Source of the DNA: an uncultured Eubacteriales bacterium
Lineage (GTDB): Bacteria; Bacillota; Clostridia; Peptostreptococcales; Anaerovoracaceae
Assembly (NCBI GenBank): GCA_900540145.1
Contig: UQEW01000012.1
Coordinates: 1 to 39,955, forward strand
Length of the DNA: 39,955 nt
Direction: 5' to 3'
Below, piece by piece: positions 1 through 6,266 of this stretch. How positions within the stretch are numbered: the first letter of the stretch is position 1; every line of letters starts with the position of its first letter. The notes under the pieces were generated by a model. The model worked only from the letters and a program-made list of their open reading frames with translations, had not been told where the DNA came from and did not search any database. A program made the translations under genes and the position numbers.

Positions 1-178
1 CTACAAAAATTACCAGTACAAGATATAGAATCAGAAATCCAAATCCACCGTTGGCTCCCATTTTATATGGAAATCCCCATAAATTTCCCAAGCCAACTGC
101 GGAGCCTATTGCAGACATTAAAAATCCTATATTGGATTTAAATTGTCCCCGTGTATTTTCATTTTGTATCTGTTCCAC
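1..178 (-). CDS. Sodium:neurotransmitter symporter family (NSS/SNF) transporter, N-terminal part
   Basis: The first 59 codons of a gene that runs off the left edge. The start is GTG with a GGAGGG ribosome site eight bases upstream. Residues 14-55 hold the NSS signature of the first membrane helix (SNIGFLMSAIGSAVGLGNLW, then FPY and NGGF), where family members bind sodium and substrate through the unwound GSAVGLGN segment. Members import amino acids or related compounds with sodium at the cell membrane. The substrate cannot be told from this fragment. The gene has its own promoter and is divergent from the ybaK-like gene. Family assignment is firm because the motif is very characteristic. Confidence 0.9.
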   Translation of the reverse strand, partial: MEQIQNENTRGQFKSNIGFLMSAIGSAVGLGNLWGFPYKMGANGGFGFLILYLVLVIFV

Positions 179-247
179 TTAAAACCCTCCTATCAACTTT
201 GCTTTTATTGTTTACTACATCACATACTTTCAACCAGTAATACTCTA

Positions 248-276
248 ACTCTAGCAAAAGAAATTATTTTTGTCAA
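248..276 (-). promoter_or_regulatory. Sigma-A type promoter of the NSS transporter gene
   Basis: On the minus strand TTGACA (271-276), a 17-base spacer and TAGAGT (248-253). The -35 box is perfect and the spacing ideal, about 70 bases upstream of the GTG start. Confidence 0.65.
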
Positions 277-295
277 TAAATAGGATTTTCATGTA

Positions 296-324
296 TTCAT
301 CATCCCTATCATTTGTGGTACAAT
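296..324 (+). promoter_or_regulatory. Possible promoter of the ybaK-like/yitT pair
   Basis: TACAAT at 319-324 is a good -10 box; TTCATC at 296-301, 17 bases upstream, is a poor -35. It lies about 40 bases before the ATG at 363 and is the best candidate in this gap. Confidence 0.4.
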
Positions 325-362
325 AAATTTTGGAAAAATTTTAGATTTAGTGAGGTTTATCA

Positions 363-857
363 ATGTCGATTCAAAAAGTACGCGAATATTTTAAACATTT
401 GGGTATAGAAGACAGAATAATGGAGTTTGATGTTTCAAGCGCAACAGTAGAGTTAGCGGCTCAAGCTGTAGGCGTAGAAGGAGCAAGAATATGCAAAACG
501 CTTTCTTTTAAAGATGGCGATGATGGTTGTATACTTATACAAACCGCAGGCGATGCGAAAATAGATAACAGGAAATTCAAAGATAAATTTGCTCAAAAAG
601 CAAAAATGCTTTCTCCTGAAGAAGTTGTTTCTTTTACAGGACATTCTATAGGCGGAGTCTGCGCTTTCGGTATAGATTCTCAAATGGCAGACAAAGTGAA
701 AATTTTCTGTGATATATCCTTGAAAAGATTTGATACAGTGTTTCCTGCCTGCGGAAGTTCCAACAGCGCTATAGAACTTACATGCGATGAGCTTTTTAAA
801 TATTCAAACGCTCTTGAATGGATAGATGTTTGTAAAATGACGACGCCTCAGCAGTAA
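363..857 (+). CDS. YbaK/EbsC family aminoacyl-tRNA deacylase-like protein
   Basis: A 164-residue protein that is a single YbaK/ProRS-INS-like domain. Family members hydrolyse mischarged tRNAs in trans (for example Cys-tRNAPro or Ala-tRNAPro). The sequence shows the family layout: an N-terminal helix, VEGARICKTLSF with the lysine near residue 45 that lies in the active-site region, the central GDAKIDNRK segment, and the GGVCAFG loop near residue 100. The C-terminal half carries the FPACGSSNSAIELT strand typical of standalone YbaK proteins. GAGG lies upstream of the ATG. The YitT gene follows 38 bases later and is probably cotranscribed. The exact tRNA substrate cannot be read from sequence. 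Confidence 0.88.
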   Translation: MSIQKVREYFKHLGIEDRIMEFDVSSATVELAAQAVGVEGARICKTLSFKDGDDGCILIQTAGDAKIDNRKFKDKFAQKAKMLSPEEVVSFTGHSIGGVCAFGIDSQMADKVKIFCDISLKRFDTVFPACGSSNSAIELTCDELFKYSNALEWIDVCKMTTPQQ

Positions 858-895
858 CGGGCTATCGATAAATGGAGGAAAAATAAAGATTCAAA

Positions 896-1765
896 ATGAT
901 GGCATCAAAGCAAAACAAAATAAAAAGAGAAATAATAACGATATTTTGTCTGACTCTGGCTTCAGCTGTAATTGCATTTAACTTGAAAAGTTTTGTCGAC
1001 ACCGGAGGGCTCTTCCCCGGCGGCTTCAGCGGAGTCACTATACTTTTGCAAGGTATAGGCTCAAAATTTTTCGATATAAATATACCATATTCTGTGATAT
1101 ATCTTCCTTTAAATTTGATACCTGCCTTCATTGGCGTCAAGTACATAAGTAAAAGATTCACGTTTTATTCATTCTATGTGGTTTTTCTATCAGGTGTGCT
1201 TACAGATATTTTTCCTTCTGTGACTATCACCTACGATACCTTACTGATAAGCATATTCGGAGGCATAATCAACGGGGCATGCATGAGCGTATGTCTTACC
1301 AACGGAGCCAGTGGCGGCGGAACAGATTTTATTTCAATATTTTTTTCCGAGAAAAAAGGTGTCGATGCATGGAGTTACATACTTATGGGCAACATTGTAG
1401 TGCTCGTCACTGCAGGCTTGCTTTTCGGTTTTGACAGAGCGCTTTATTCAATAATTTATCAGTATAGCAGCACCCAAGTAATACAGCTTCTGTTTAAACG
1501 TTATCAGAAGAATACCTTGCTGATAATTACCTCTGTACCGGATGCCATATATGGGAAACTCAGAGAACTTACTCACCACGATGCCACAATGATTCGCGGT
1601 ATAGGAATGTATGAAGGAAGCGAACGGCATATCCTCTATTCTGTCGTAGGCAGAGAAGAGATAAATAAATTAGTATCCGAAATTAACAAAATAGATCCAA
1701 AAGCTTTTATTAACATAATCCGAACAGACCAAGTTAGCGGAAGATTTTACAAAATGCCGTATTAA
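896..1765 (+). CDS. YitT family membrane protein (DUF161/DUF2179)
   Basis: A 289-residue integral membrane protein. After a basic N-terminus (residues 1-12) there are five or six hydrophobic segments to about residue 195, with glycine-rich loops typical of YitT (FPGGFSGVTILLQG, GGIINGACMSV, GASGGGTDFISIFFSEKKG). The C-terminal 85 residues form the soluble DUF2179 domain (ITSVPDAIYGKLRELTHHDA..., ending SGRFYKMPY). The biochemical role of the family is not established; some members have been linked to transport. The ATG at 896 is the first possible start after an in-frame stop at 884. The GGAGG at 874-878 lies 17 bases upstream, longer than usual, so initiation may be inefficient. Confidence 0.88.
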   Translation: MMASKQNKIKREIITIFCLTLASAVIAFNLKSFVDTGGLFPGGFSGVTILLQGIGSKFFDINIPYSVIYLPLNLIPAFIGVKYISKRFTFYSFYVVFLSGVLTDIFPSVTITYDTLLISIFGGIINGACMSVCLTNGASGGGTDFISIFFSEKKGVDAWSYILMGNIVVLVTAGLLFGFDRALYSIIYQYSSTQVIQLLFKRYQKNTLLIITSVPDAIYGKLRELTHHDATMIRGIGMYEGSERHILYSVVGREEINKLVSEINKIDPKAFINIIRTDQVSGRFYKMPY

Positions 1766-1772
1766 ATTTATG

Positions 1773-1799
1773 TCTTTAACTGTTATATAACGTTAAAGA
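1773..1799. terminator. Weak convergent hairpin between yitT and bofA
   Basis: TCTTTAAC (1773-1780) pairs with GTTAAAGA (1792-1799) around an AT-rich, itself palindromic loop. It overlaps the bofA stop codon and separates two convergent genes. There is no strong T-tract on either side, so termination is only plausible. Confidence 0.35.
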
Positions 1800-2046
1800 T
1801 AAGCAGAAGCACAGCCCCTGGCAATCCCAGCACACCAACTATAAATGCCGTAAAAATATTAAGGGGCATTATAACATCGAAATTTGACCCTATGAGATTA
1901 AACACAAAAATCAATAATCCACCTATCAAGCTGCTTATCATCAGCTTTAATATCATCTTCAATGGCCATAAAAAAAGCCTTCCAAATATGAATACAAGCA
2001 AAATCGCTCCTATGTATGTGAGAAAAATACTTATATCAAGTCCCAT
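1783..2046 (-). CDS. bofA: BofA family protein (pro-sigma-K processing inhibitor family)
   Basis: An 87-residue membrane protein with two or three hydrophobic helices. The C-terminal stretch GVLGLPGAVLLLIF is the family hallmark. In Bacillus, BofA sits in the outer forespore membrane with SpoIVFA and holds the SpoIVFB protease inactive, which delays pro-sigma-K cleavage. Many Clostridia keep BofA-like proteins whose role is less clear. GGAGG lies eight bases before the ATG. The position near recR and yaaL matches the Bacillus order dnaX-ebfC-recR-yaaL-bofA and strengthens the call. Here it is separated from recR by an inverted yaaL, so it must have its own promoter; I could not pick one out confidently. 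Confidence 0.85.
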   Translation of the reverse strand: MGLDISIFLTYIGAILLVFIFGRLFLWPLKMILKLMISSLIGGLLIFVFNLIGSNFDVIMPLNIFTAFIVGVLGLPGAVLLLIFNVI

Positions 2047-2130
2047 TTTCTATTCCTCCAACCTTGCTTGTATAAAATATGCCTTCTTGGAATAAAATAG
2101 AATTAAATAAGCAAGAAAGGTGTGATTACA

Positions 2131-2406
2131 TTGACCAGCTCTATTCGGGAAAAATTTTTGAAAGGTTACAATCTGGCGTGTGAAAAAGTGAAAGGCGCCA
2201 ATGCTCTAAAATCTAATGCTTCTGAAAGTGAATTTTTATACAACTGTATCACTTCTGCGCATTCTGAACTTGAACAGGCTGTATCCACATTCAATGAACT
2301 GACAGATGATAAAGCGATAGATTACGCTTCTTACAATCTTCTTGCGGCTAAGGCAAAATACTCATATCTTCTCAAACTTGCCAAAGAAAAAAATTTATCT
2401 CTCTGA
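2131..2406 (+). CDS. YaaL/DUF2508 family protein
   Basis: A small 91-residue helical protein of unknown function. The C-terminal segment, from AAKAKYSYLLKLAKEKNLSL, matches the YaaL (DUF2508) pattern of an A-x-A-K-Y motif followed by a charged helix. I chose TTG at 2131 because AGAAAGG lies ten bases upstream. The in-frame GTG at 2122 is almost on top of that ribosome site. The usual neighbours (recR, bofA) flank it, but it faces the opposite way from both. A strong terminator surrounds its stop codon. Family identification rests on the C-terminal motif plus context; I am less sure of the N-terminal half. Confidence 0.7.
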   Translation: MTSSIREKFLKGYNLACEKVKGANALKSNASESEFLYNCITSAHSELEQAVSTFNELTDDKAIDYASYNLLAAKAKYSYLLKLAKEKNLSL

Positions 2407-2428
2407 GATTTTCTCAGAGAGATTTTTT
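2398..2428 (+). terminator. Strong bidirectional terminator between yaaL and recR
   Basis: TCTCTCTGAG (2398-2407), loop ATTTT, CTCAGAGAGA (2413-2422), then six T. The 10-bp stem is perfect. On the minus strand the same stem is followed by TAAATTTTTTT, so it should also stop transcription from recR. The yaaL stop codon lies inside the left arm. Confidence 0.92.
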
Positions 2429-2438
2429 AATCCTTTAT

Positions 2439-3038
2439 TTATAATTCTCTACGGCCTTCAACAGCCTTAAGCAATGTCACCTCATCAGCGTATTCAAGAT
2501 CCCCTCCTACAGGAAGTCCATGTGCGATTCTTGTCACTTTTATTCCCGCAGGCTTTATAAGCCTGGCAATATACATGGCTGTAGCTTCTCCTTCAATATT
2601 CGGATTAGTAGCTACTATAAGTTCTTTAACATCTTCATTTTGAAGTCTCTTTATAAGCGATTTAAGATTGATATCCTCCGGTCCTATTCCTTCCATAGGT
2701 GAAATTACACCGTTAAGCACATGATATTTTCCATCAAATTCCTTTATTCTTTCCATCGCTGCCACATCTTTAGGGCTCTCCACCACACATATAACATCTT
2801 TTCTGCGGCTCTCGTCTGAACAGATTGCACATGGATCGCTGTCAGTCAAATTGCCGCATATGCTGCAATGAGTCATCTGATGCTTAGCCTCTATAATAGC
2901 ATCTGCGAGAGCCTGAGCTTCACTATCTTCATATGAAAGAATGTGAAACGCTAAACGTTGAGCAGATTTATAGCCTATGCCCGGCAGTTTTGACAGTTCT
3001 CCTATCAATCTGGCAAGAGGTTTCGGATATTGCTTCAT
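2439..3038 (-). CDS. recR: Recombination mediator protein RecR
   Basis: A 199-residue protein of the usual RecR length. It works with RecO (and RecF) to load RecA onto SSB-coated single-stranded DNA. An N-terminal helix-hairpin-helix (LSKLPGIGYKSAQRLAFHIL, residues 16-35) binds DNA. A C4 zinc finger is formed by C58, C61, C70 and C73. The Toprim domain follows with VVESPKDV and the ATNPNIEGEATAMYIARL segment, and GLPVGGDLEYAD is the conserved RecR C-terminal motif. It is the last gene of the SRP RNA-dnaX-ebfC-recR unit and ends at a strong bidirectional terminator. Confidence 0.97.
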   Translation of the reverse strand: MKQYPKPLARLIGELSKLPGIGYKSAQRLAFHILSYEDSEAQALADAIIEAKHQMTHCSICGNLTDSDPCAICSDESRRKDVICVVESPKDVAAMERIKEFDGKYHVLNGVISPMEGIGPEDINLKSLIKRLQNEDVKELIVATNPNIEGEATAMYIARLIKPAGIKVTRIAHGLPVGGDLEYADEVTLLKAVEGRREL

Positions 3039-3071
3039 ACTGCGCCTACTCCTATCTTTAATATACAGCCG

Positions 3072-3422
3072 CTAAAGTCCCGGTATTCCCAATCCTCCGG
3101 TTATTTTGCTCATCTCAGCATTGGAAATCTCATCTATTTGACGAAGCCCTTCATTTACAGCTACCATTATAAGGTCTTGCAACATTTCCACATCATCCGG
3201 ATCTACTACTTCAGGCTTTATTTCCAGCTTCGTAATTTCTTTTTTGCCATTCACAATAGCTGTCACTGCCCCTCCGCCAGCTGTGGTTTGAACTTCTTTT
3301 TCTTCTATCTCAGCTTGCATCATTTCCATTTTACGCTGCATAGCCTGCATCTGCTGAAGCTGCTTTTGCATGCTTCCGCCTCCTGCACTAGGTTTTTTGC
3401 CGGCTCTCATTCCTTTTCCCAT
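3072..3422 (-). CDS. ebfC: YbaB/EbfC family nucleoid-associated protein
   Basis: A 116-residue member of the YbaB/EbfC DNA-binding family, which forms dimers and associates with the nucleoid. After a glycine/basic leader (residues 1-17) comes a methionine- and glutamine-rich helix (MQKQLQQMQAMQRKMEMMQ). Then the conserved core VQTTAGGGAVTAIVNGKKEI and the MVAVNEGLRQ segment follow, with a glycine-rich C-terminus GGLGIPGL. It lies between dnaX and recR as in nearly all Firmicutes, only 15 bases after dnaX, and has a GGAGG site before its ATG. The arrangement suggests coupled expression with the clamp loader; the functional link is not understood. Confidence 0.95.
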   Translation of the reverse strand: MGKGMRAGKKPSAGGGSMQKQLQQMQAMQRKMEMMQAEIEEKEVQTTAGGGAVTAIVNGKKEITKLEIKPEVVDPDDVEMLQDLIMVAVNEGLRQIDEISNAEMSKITGGLGIPGL

Positions 3423-3437
3423 CTCTATCCTCCTGTT

Positions 3438-4976
3438 TTATTCTATATCTACTTTTATTCCTAAAAGATTTCCTGCCTCTTCTGCCAGCTCTTCAGCTGT
3501 AAGAGAAGTTGGCTCTGTTTCTTTCTTTTCTTCTTTTAATATGCATTTTAAACGCAGTTTTCTGCCGGTCTGAGCTTCCATTAATGCTTCCAGCTGACTC
3601 TTCTTTTGCTCAACATAACGTTTTGTAAAACTGCTGCACGCTTCCACTACAAAACTGTCATCGCTAATAGATTGCAGGGTTGTGCCGCTGCGTATGAGGT
3701 TGAAGCTGCCTGCGCTTCCTTCTCCCTCTTCAAATATTCTATGCCAAAGATTATCATACTCTCCTTGGGGAACCATAAACTCATCTGAATCTTTGGGCAG
3801 TTCTTCTTTGGTTTCAGTCATGTCTGTGTCAGTTTGAACCTGCTGAACTGCAGAGGCTAAGGTCCTTTTTACAGGCCTATATACTTCATCCCGCTGACCA
3901 CCTGCCGAAATCGCTACTATAGCCAGCTCCAACAGCACTCTTGGGTTTGTCGACCACCTGGCATCGTTGATAGTCTTAGATAATCTGGTTACCGCATAAT
4001 CTATTTCTTCCAATGAAATCTGCTTGCTCTGCTCCCTAAGCCTGTTCAAATTTTCGGCAGACATATTGAGCATATCTTCTGCATCTTTAACAAACTTGGT
4101 TATGAGAAGGCCTCTATAATGCTCAACCCAATCTTTCATTATCTGTCTTACGTCTTTTCCCTCTTGAAGCACCTCGTTGAGAAGTACTATGGCTTCGGCA
4201 GACTTCTTCAAAGACACCAGTTCAGTAAGTTCTATAAAAAAATCTTCTCCTGTGGTGCCCACGTATTCTAAAACTTTATCTCTGTCAACTTTTTTATCTC
4301 CGCCTGCCAACACCTGGTCTAAAATGCTCAGTCCGTCTCTGACAGACCCATCAGCGCAATTTGCCAAAAGTCTGGCTGCATCTTCAGTCAGTTCAATACC
4401 TCGGTCATTACATATATTTTTCATGTTTTCAGCTATGACCGGCTGAGGAACTCTTCTGAAGTCCAGCCTCATACAGCGTGAAAGTATTGTTGAGGGAAGT
4501 TTCTGCGGCTCAGTAGTCGCAAGAATAAACATCACATGCTCAGGCGGCTCTTCAAGGGTCTTTAGAAGAGCATTAAACGCTCCTGTAGAAAGCATATGAA
4601 CCTCGTCTATGATATAAACCTTTTTCCTTCCTATAGCCGGCGGATATTTGACGCTTTCTCTTAATTCCCTTATATTTTCTACACCGTTATTTGATGCTGC
4701 GTCTATCTCTATCACATCCATGAAACTTCCATCTTTGATGGCCTGACAATGAGCACATTTGCCGCACGGTCTCTCACCTTCGGAAAGGCAATTGACACCT
4801 TTGGCAAGAATCCTGGCTGTAGTGGTTTTCCCTGTCCCCCTGGTTCCGCAGAAAAGATAGGCGTGACTCACTGTATCAGTATTCAACTGGTTTTTCAAAA
4901 TTTTTACTATATGCTCTTGTCCTAAAATCTCCTCAAAGACCTCAGGTCTTTGAGCTCTGTATAACGCCGTGTACAT
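3438..4976 (-). CDS. dnaX: DNA polymerase III subunits gamma/tau
   Basis: A 512-residue clamp-loader ATPase that loads the beta clamp at the replication fork. Walker A is GTRGTGKT (residues 44-51). The zinc module uses C63, C71, C74 and C77. Walker B is IIDEVHMLS, followed by the LEEPPEHVMFILATTE region and the arginine-finger motif SRC. The C-terminal 130 residues are acidic and weakly conserved, as in short tau forms. I saw no slippery A-run with the stimulatory signals needed for a gamma-producing frameshift. The start has GAGGAG seven bases upstream and follows the SRP RNA by only about 15 bases, so dnaX is probably transcribed from the SRP promoter by read-through. Confidence 0.97.
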   Translation of the reverse strand: MYTALYRAQRPEVFEEILGQEHIVKILKNQLNTDTVSHAYLFCGTRGTGKTTTARILAKGVNCLSEGERPCGKCAHCQAIKDGSFMDVIEIDAASNNGVENIRELRESVKYPPAIGRKKVYIIDEVHMLSTGAFNALLKTLEEPPEHVMFILATTEPQKLPSTILSRCMRLDFRRVPQPVIAENMKNICNDRGIELTEDAARLLANCADGSVRDGLSILDQVLAGGDKKVDRDKVLEYVGTTGEDFFIELTELVSLKKSAEAIVLLNEVLQEGKDVRQIMKDWVEHYRGLLITKFVKDAEDMLNMSAENLNRLREQSKQISLEEIDYAVTRLSKTINDARWSTNPRVLLELAIVAISAGGQRDEVYRPVKRTLASAVQQVQTDTDMTETKEELPKDSDEFMVPQGEYDNLWHRIFEEGEGSAGSFNLIRSGTTLQSISDDSFVVEACSSFTKRYVEQKKSQLEALMEAQTGRKLRLKCILKEEKKETEPTSLTAEELAEEAGNLLGIKVDIE

Positions 4977-4989
4977 AAATCTCCTCTAT

Positions 4990-5161
4990 AAAAATTGCCC
5001 TTGAAAAGCTCCGCGCTGGCGTTGGAGAAGGCTAGTCTGCGGCACATAAAAACTTCCGCTTATTGCTGCTTCCTTCCGGACCTGACAAGGTTCACGGCGT
5101 CCTATTGCGCAGGACCCAAACCATGCCAGGCGAAGCTTTCCAAAGGCAATTTAAGTTACCC
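4990..5161 (-). ncRNA. ffs: Signal recognition particle RNA (small bacterial type)
   Basis: The minus strand carries the nearly invariant SRP domain IV core GGTCCGGAAGGAAGCAGC (5065-5082), preceded by GTGAACC as in other bacteria. The ends pair over 20 consecutive positions, starting at 5149 with TTGCCTTTGGAAAGCTTCGC and closing at 4995, with only G-U wobbles. The closed form is about 155 nt. There is no extra Alu domain like that of Bacillus scRNA. The 3' arm runs into five U (4994-4990), so helix plus U-tract could act as a leaky terminator. It binds Ffh for cotranslational targeting of membrane proteins. It sits directly before dnaX, as the Bacillus scr gene does. Exact ends are inferred from the promoter and helix. 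Confidence 0.95.
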
Positions 5162-5165
5162 ATTT

Positions 5166-5194
5166 ATTATATTGTTTTTTCTCTTCAAAGTCAA
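5166..5194 (-). promoter_or_regulatory. Strong sigma-A promoter of the SRP RNA (and probably dnaX-ebfC-recR)
   Basis: On the minus strand TTGACT (5189-5194), a 17-base spacer that is nearly all purine, and a perfect TATAAT (5166-5171). Transcription should start near 5159-5160, giving an RNA that begins GGGTAAC just before the closing helix. Confidence 0.88.
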
Positions 5195-5206
5195 TACAGC
5201 TTTGGA

Positions 5207-5247
5207 TTAGTTGGAAATATCGTTGTAGGTTTAGTTGGAGATATCGT
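5207..5247. repeat. Two 17-bp direct repeats upstream of the SRP promoter
   Basis: TTAGTTGGAAATATCGT (5207-5223) and TTAGTTGGAGATATCGT (5231-5247) differ at one position and are spaced 24 bases apart. They lie 13 to 53 bases upstream of the SRP -35 box, where an activator or upstream element would sit. No gene is encoded here. Confidence 0.75.
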
Positions 5248-5265
5248 ACAGAGGTTATTGGACGA

Positions 5266-5298
5266 AGGAGGCCGCGCAAGCGCGGCAATCGCTCCTCC
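5266..5298 (-). terminator. GC-rich hairpin after the pcrA-ligA operon
   Basis: On the minus strand GCCGCG-CTTG-CGCGGC (5271-5286) forms a six-bp stem capped by a CUUG tetraloop, and GGAGG/CCTCC flanks can extend it asymmetrically. It lies just after the last gene of the operon. There is no T-tract, so it may stabilise the 3' end or terminate weakly. Confidence 0.4.
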
Positions 5299-5319
5299 CC
5301 ATCAAATATAATCTAAAAT

Positions 5320-6264
5320 TTAGCCTCTCTTCAAATATGCTGTTATGCAGTGAAGAGCGCCTTTGCCTTTCATAATTTCAGAGATATTAACAGTTTGAAC
5401 TTTTATCCCCTCTTTTTCAAGAAGTTCCTGTGTTCTAGGGCTTCCCTCAGGCATTACTATATGACCTGGTTCCAGCGCTACAAAGTTGCAGGCGAAGGTT
5501 TCCCTTACTTCTGTTCTGGATGGCGCCTCAAGGATCTTATAGCCTTTTTTCTTAAGCATATCTACTATGTCATAAGGCACTTGTCCTGCATGCACAAGAA
5601 TTTTATCGTTGCTCAAAGGATTCATCAGGCCATCTATATGTATGTTGCTGTAAGGCTGCTGCATATGCCAAACTTCAACTCCCATTCGCTCAAGCTCTGT
5701 TTTGACTTGCTCATATCCGCTTTTATTACAACGGCTTCCGGTAGATACAACACAAGTATGTCTGTCCACCCACATTGCATTAGCTCCTTCAAACATGCCA
5801 TCGCCTGTAATTGTCTTAACAATCGGAACTCCTATCTTGCTGAGAGCCTCCCCTATGTAACGCTCCTCTCCTCTTCTTGCTGCCATTCCCGGTCTGGTGA
5901 GAATAGCTCCTTCAGGAGTCATCAGTACCAAGTCTCTGCAAAAAATGGCATTCGGTCTATCTTCTCTTTGATTTTCAACATAATAAACATCTACGCCGAA
6001 ATCTTTATAAATTTTTACAACATCATCGTGCTGTTTTCTCATGAGCTCTATATCTATAGGTTCATCTGAAAATCTAACTTCTCTGGCATCAAAGTTTTCG
6101 ATTTCCTTTCCGGGTCTTCTCATAAGTACAGCCCTTAGAGTTTCAACTTCTGATGAAACGCCCCAGTCGCCCCAATATTCCTTAATGTCTTCTTCAAAAG
6201 TTGTTTCCTTAGGGAACCATCTTTCACCAGGTATAGCGTCAATGTCAATTCTGTTGTTTTCCAT
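5320..6264 (-). CDS. Arginine deiminase/DDAH-like guanidino-group hydrolase (amidinotransferase superfamily)
   Basis: A 314-residue pentein-fold protein. The superfamily catalyses attack of a cysteine on a guanidinium carbon (arginine deiminase, dimethylarginine dimethylaminohydrolase, amidinotransferases). Candidate catalytic residues are in the right order: CRD with D111, FEGAN with E159, NIHIDG with H209 and D211, and the C-terminal GALHC with C306. An 80-residue N-terminal region precedes the first repeat and is not typical of plain DDAH. The substrate is unknown; arginine, methylated arginine or another guanidino compound are all possible. The gene starts two bases after ligA, and its ribosome site CGGAGG lies inside the last ligA codons, so the two are translationally coupled. 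Confidence 0.8.
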   Translation of the reverse strand: MENNRIDIDAIPGERWFPKETTFEEDIKEYWGDWGVSSEVETLRAVLMRRPGKEIENFDAREVRFSDEPIDIELMRKQHDDVVKIYKDFGVDVYYVENQREDRPNAIFCRDLVLMTPEGAILTRPGMAARRGEERYIGEALSKIGVPIVKTITGDGMFEGANAMWVDRHTCVVSTGSRCNKSGYEQVKTELERMGVEVWHMQQPYSNIHIDGLMNPLSNDKILVHAGQVPYDIVDMLKKKGYKILEAPSRTEVRETFACNFVALEPGHIVMPEGSPRTQELLEKEGIKVQTVNISEIMKGKGALHCITAYLKRG

Positions 6265-6266
6265 AA

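Noticed and set aside
3030..3464. Long plus-strand open frame over ebfC
   Set aside because: It is antisense to ebfC and the start of dnaX's 3' end, has no ribosome site, and its product is a low-complexity Phe/His/Ser string.
3510..3560. Programmed frameshift site for a gamma form of DnaX
   Set aside because: A-rich codons are present near the 3' end, but no A-AAA-AAG slippery heptamer with an upstream Shine-Dalgarno and a downstream hairpin.
5350..6069. 239-codon plus-strand open frame
   Set aside because: Antisense shadow of the guanidino hydrolase; the minus frame has clear catalytic motifs and a ribosome site.
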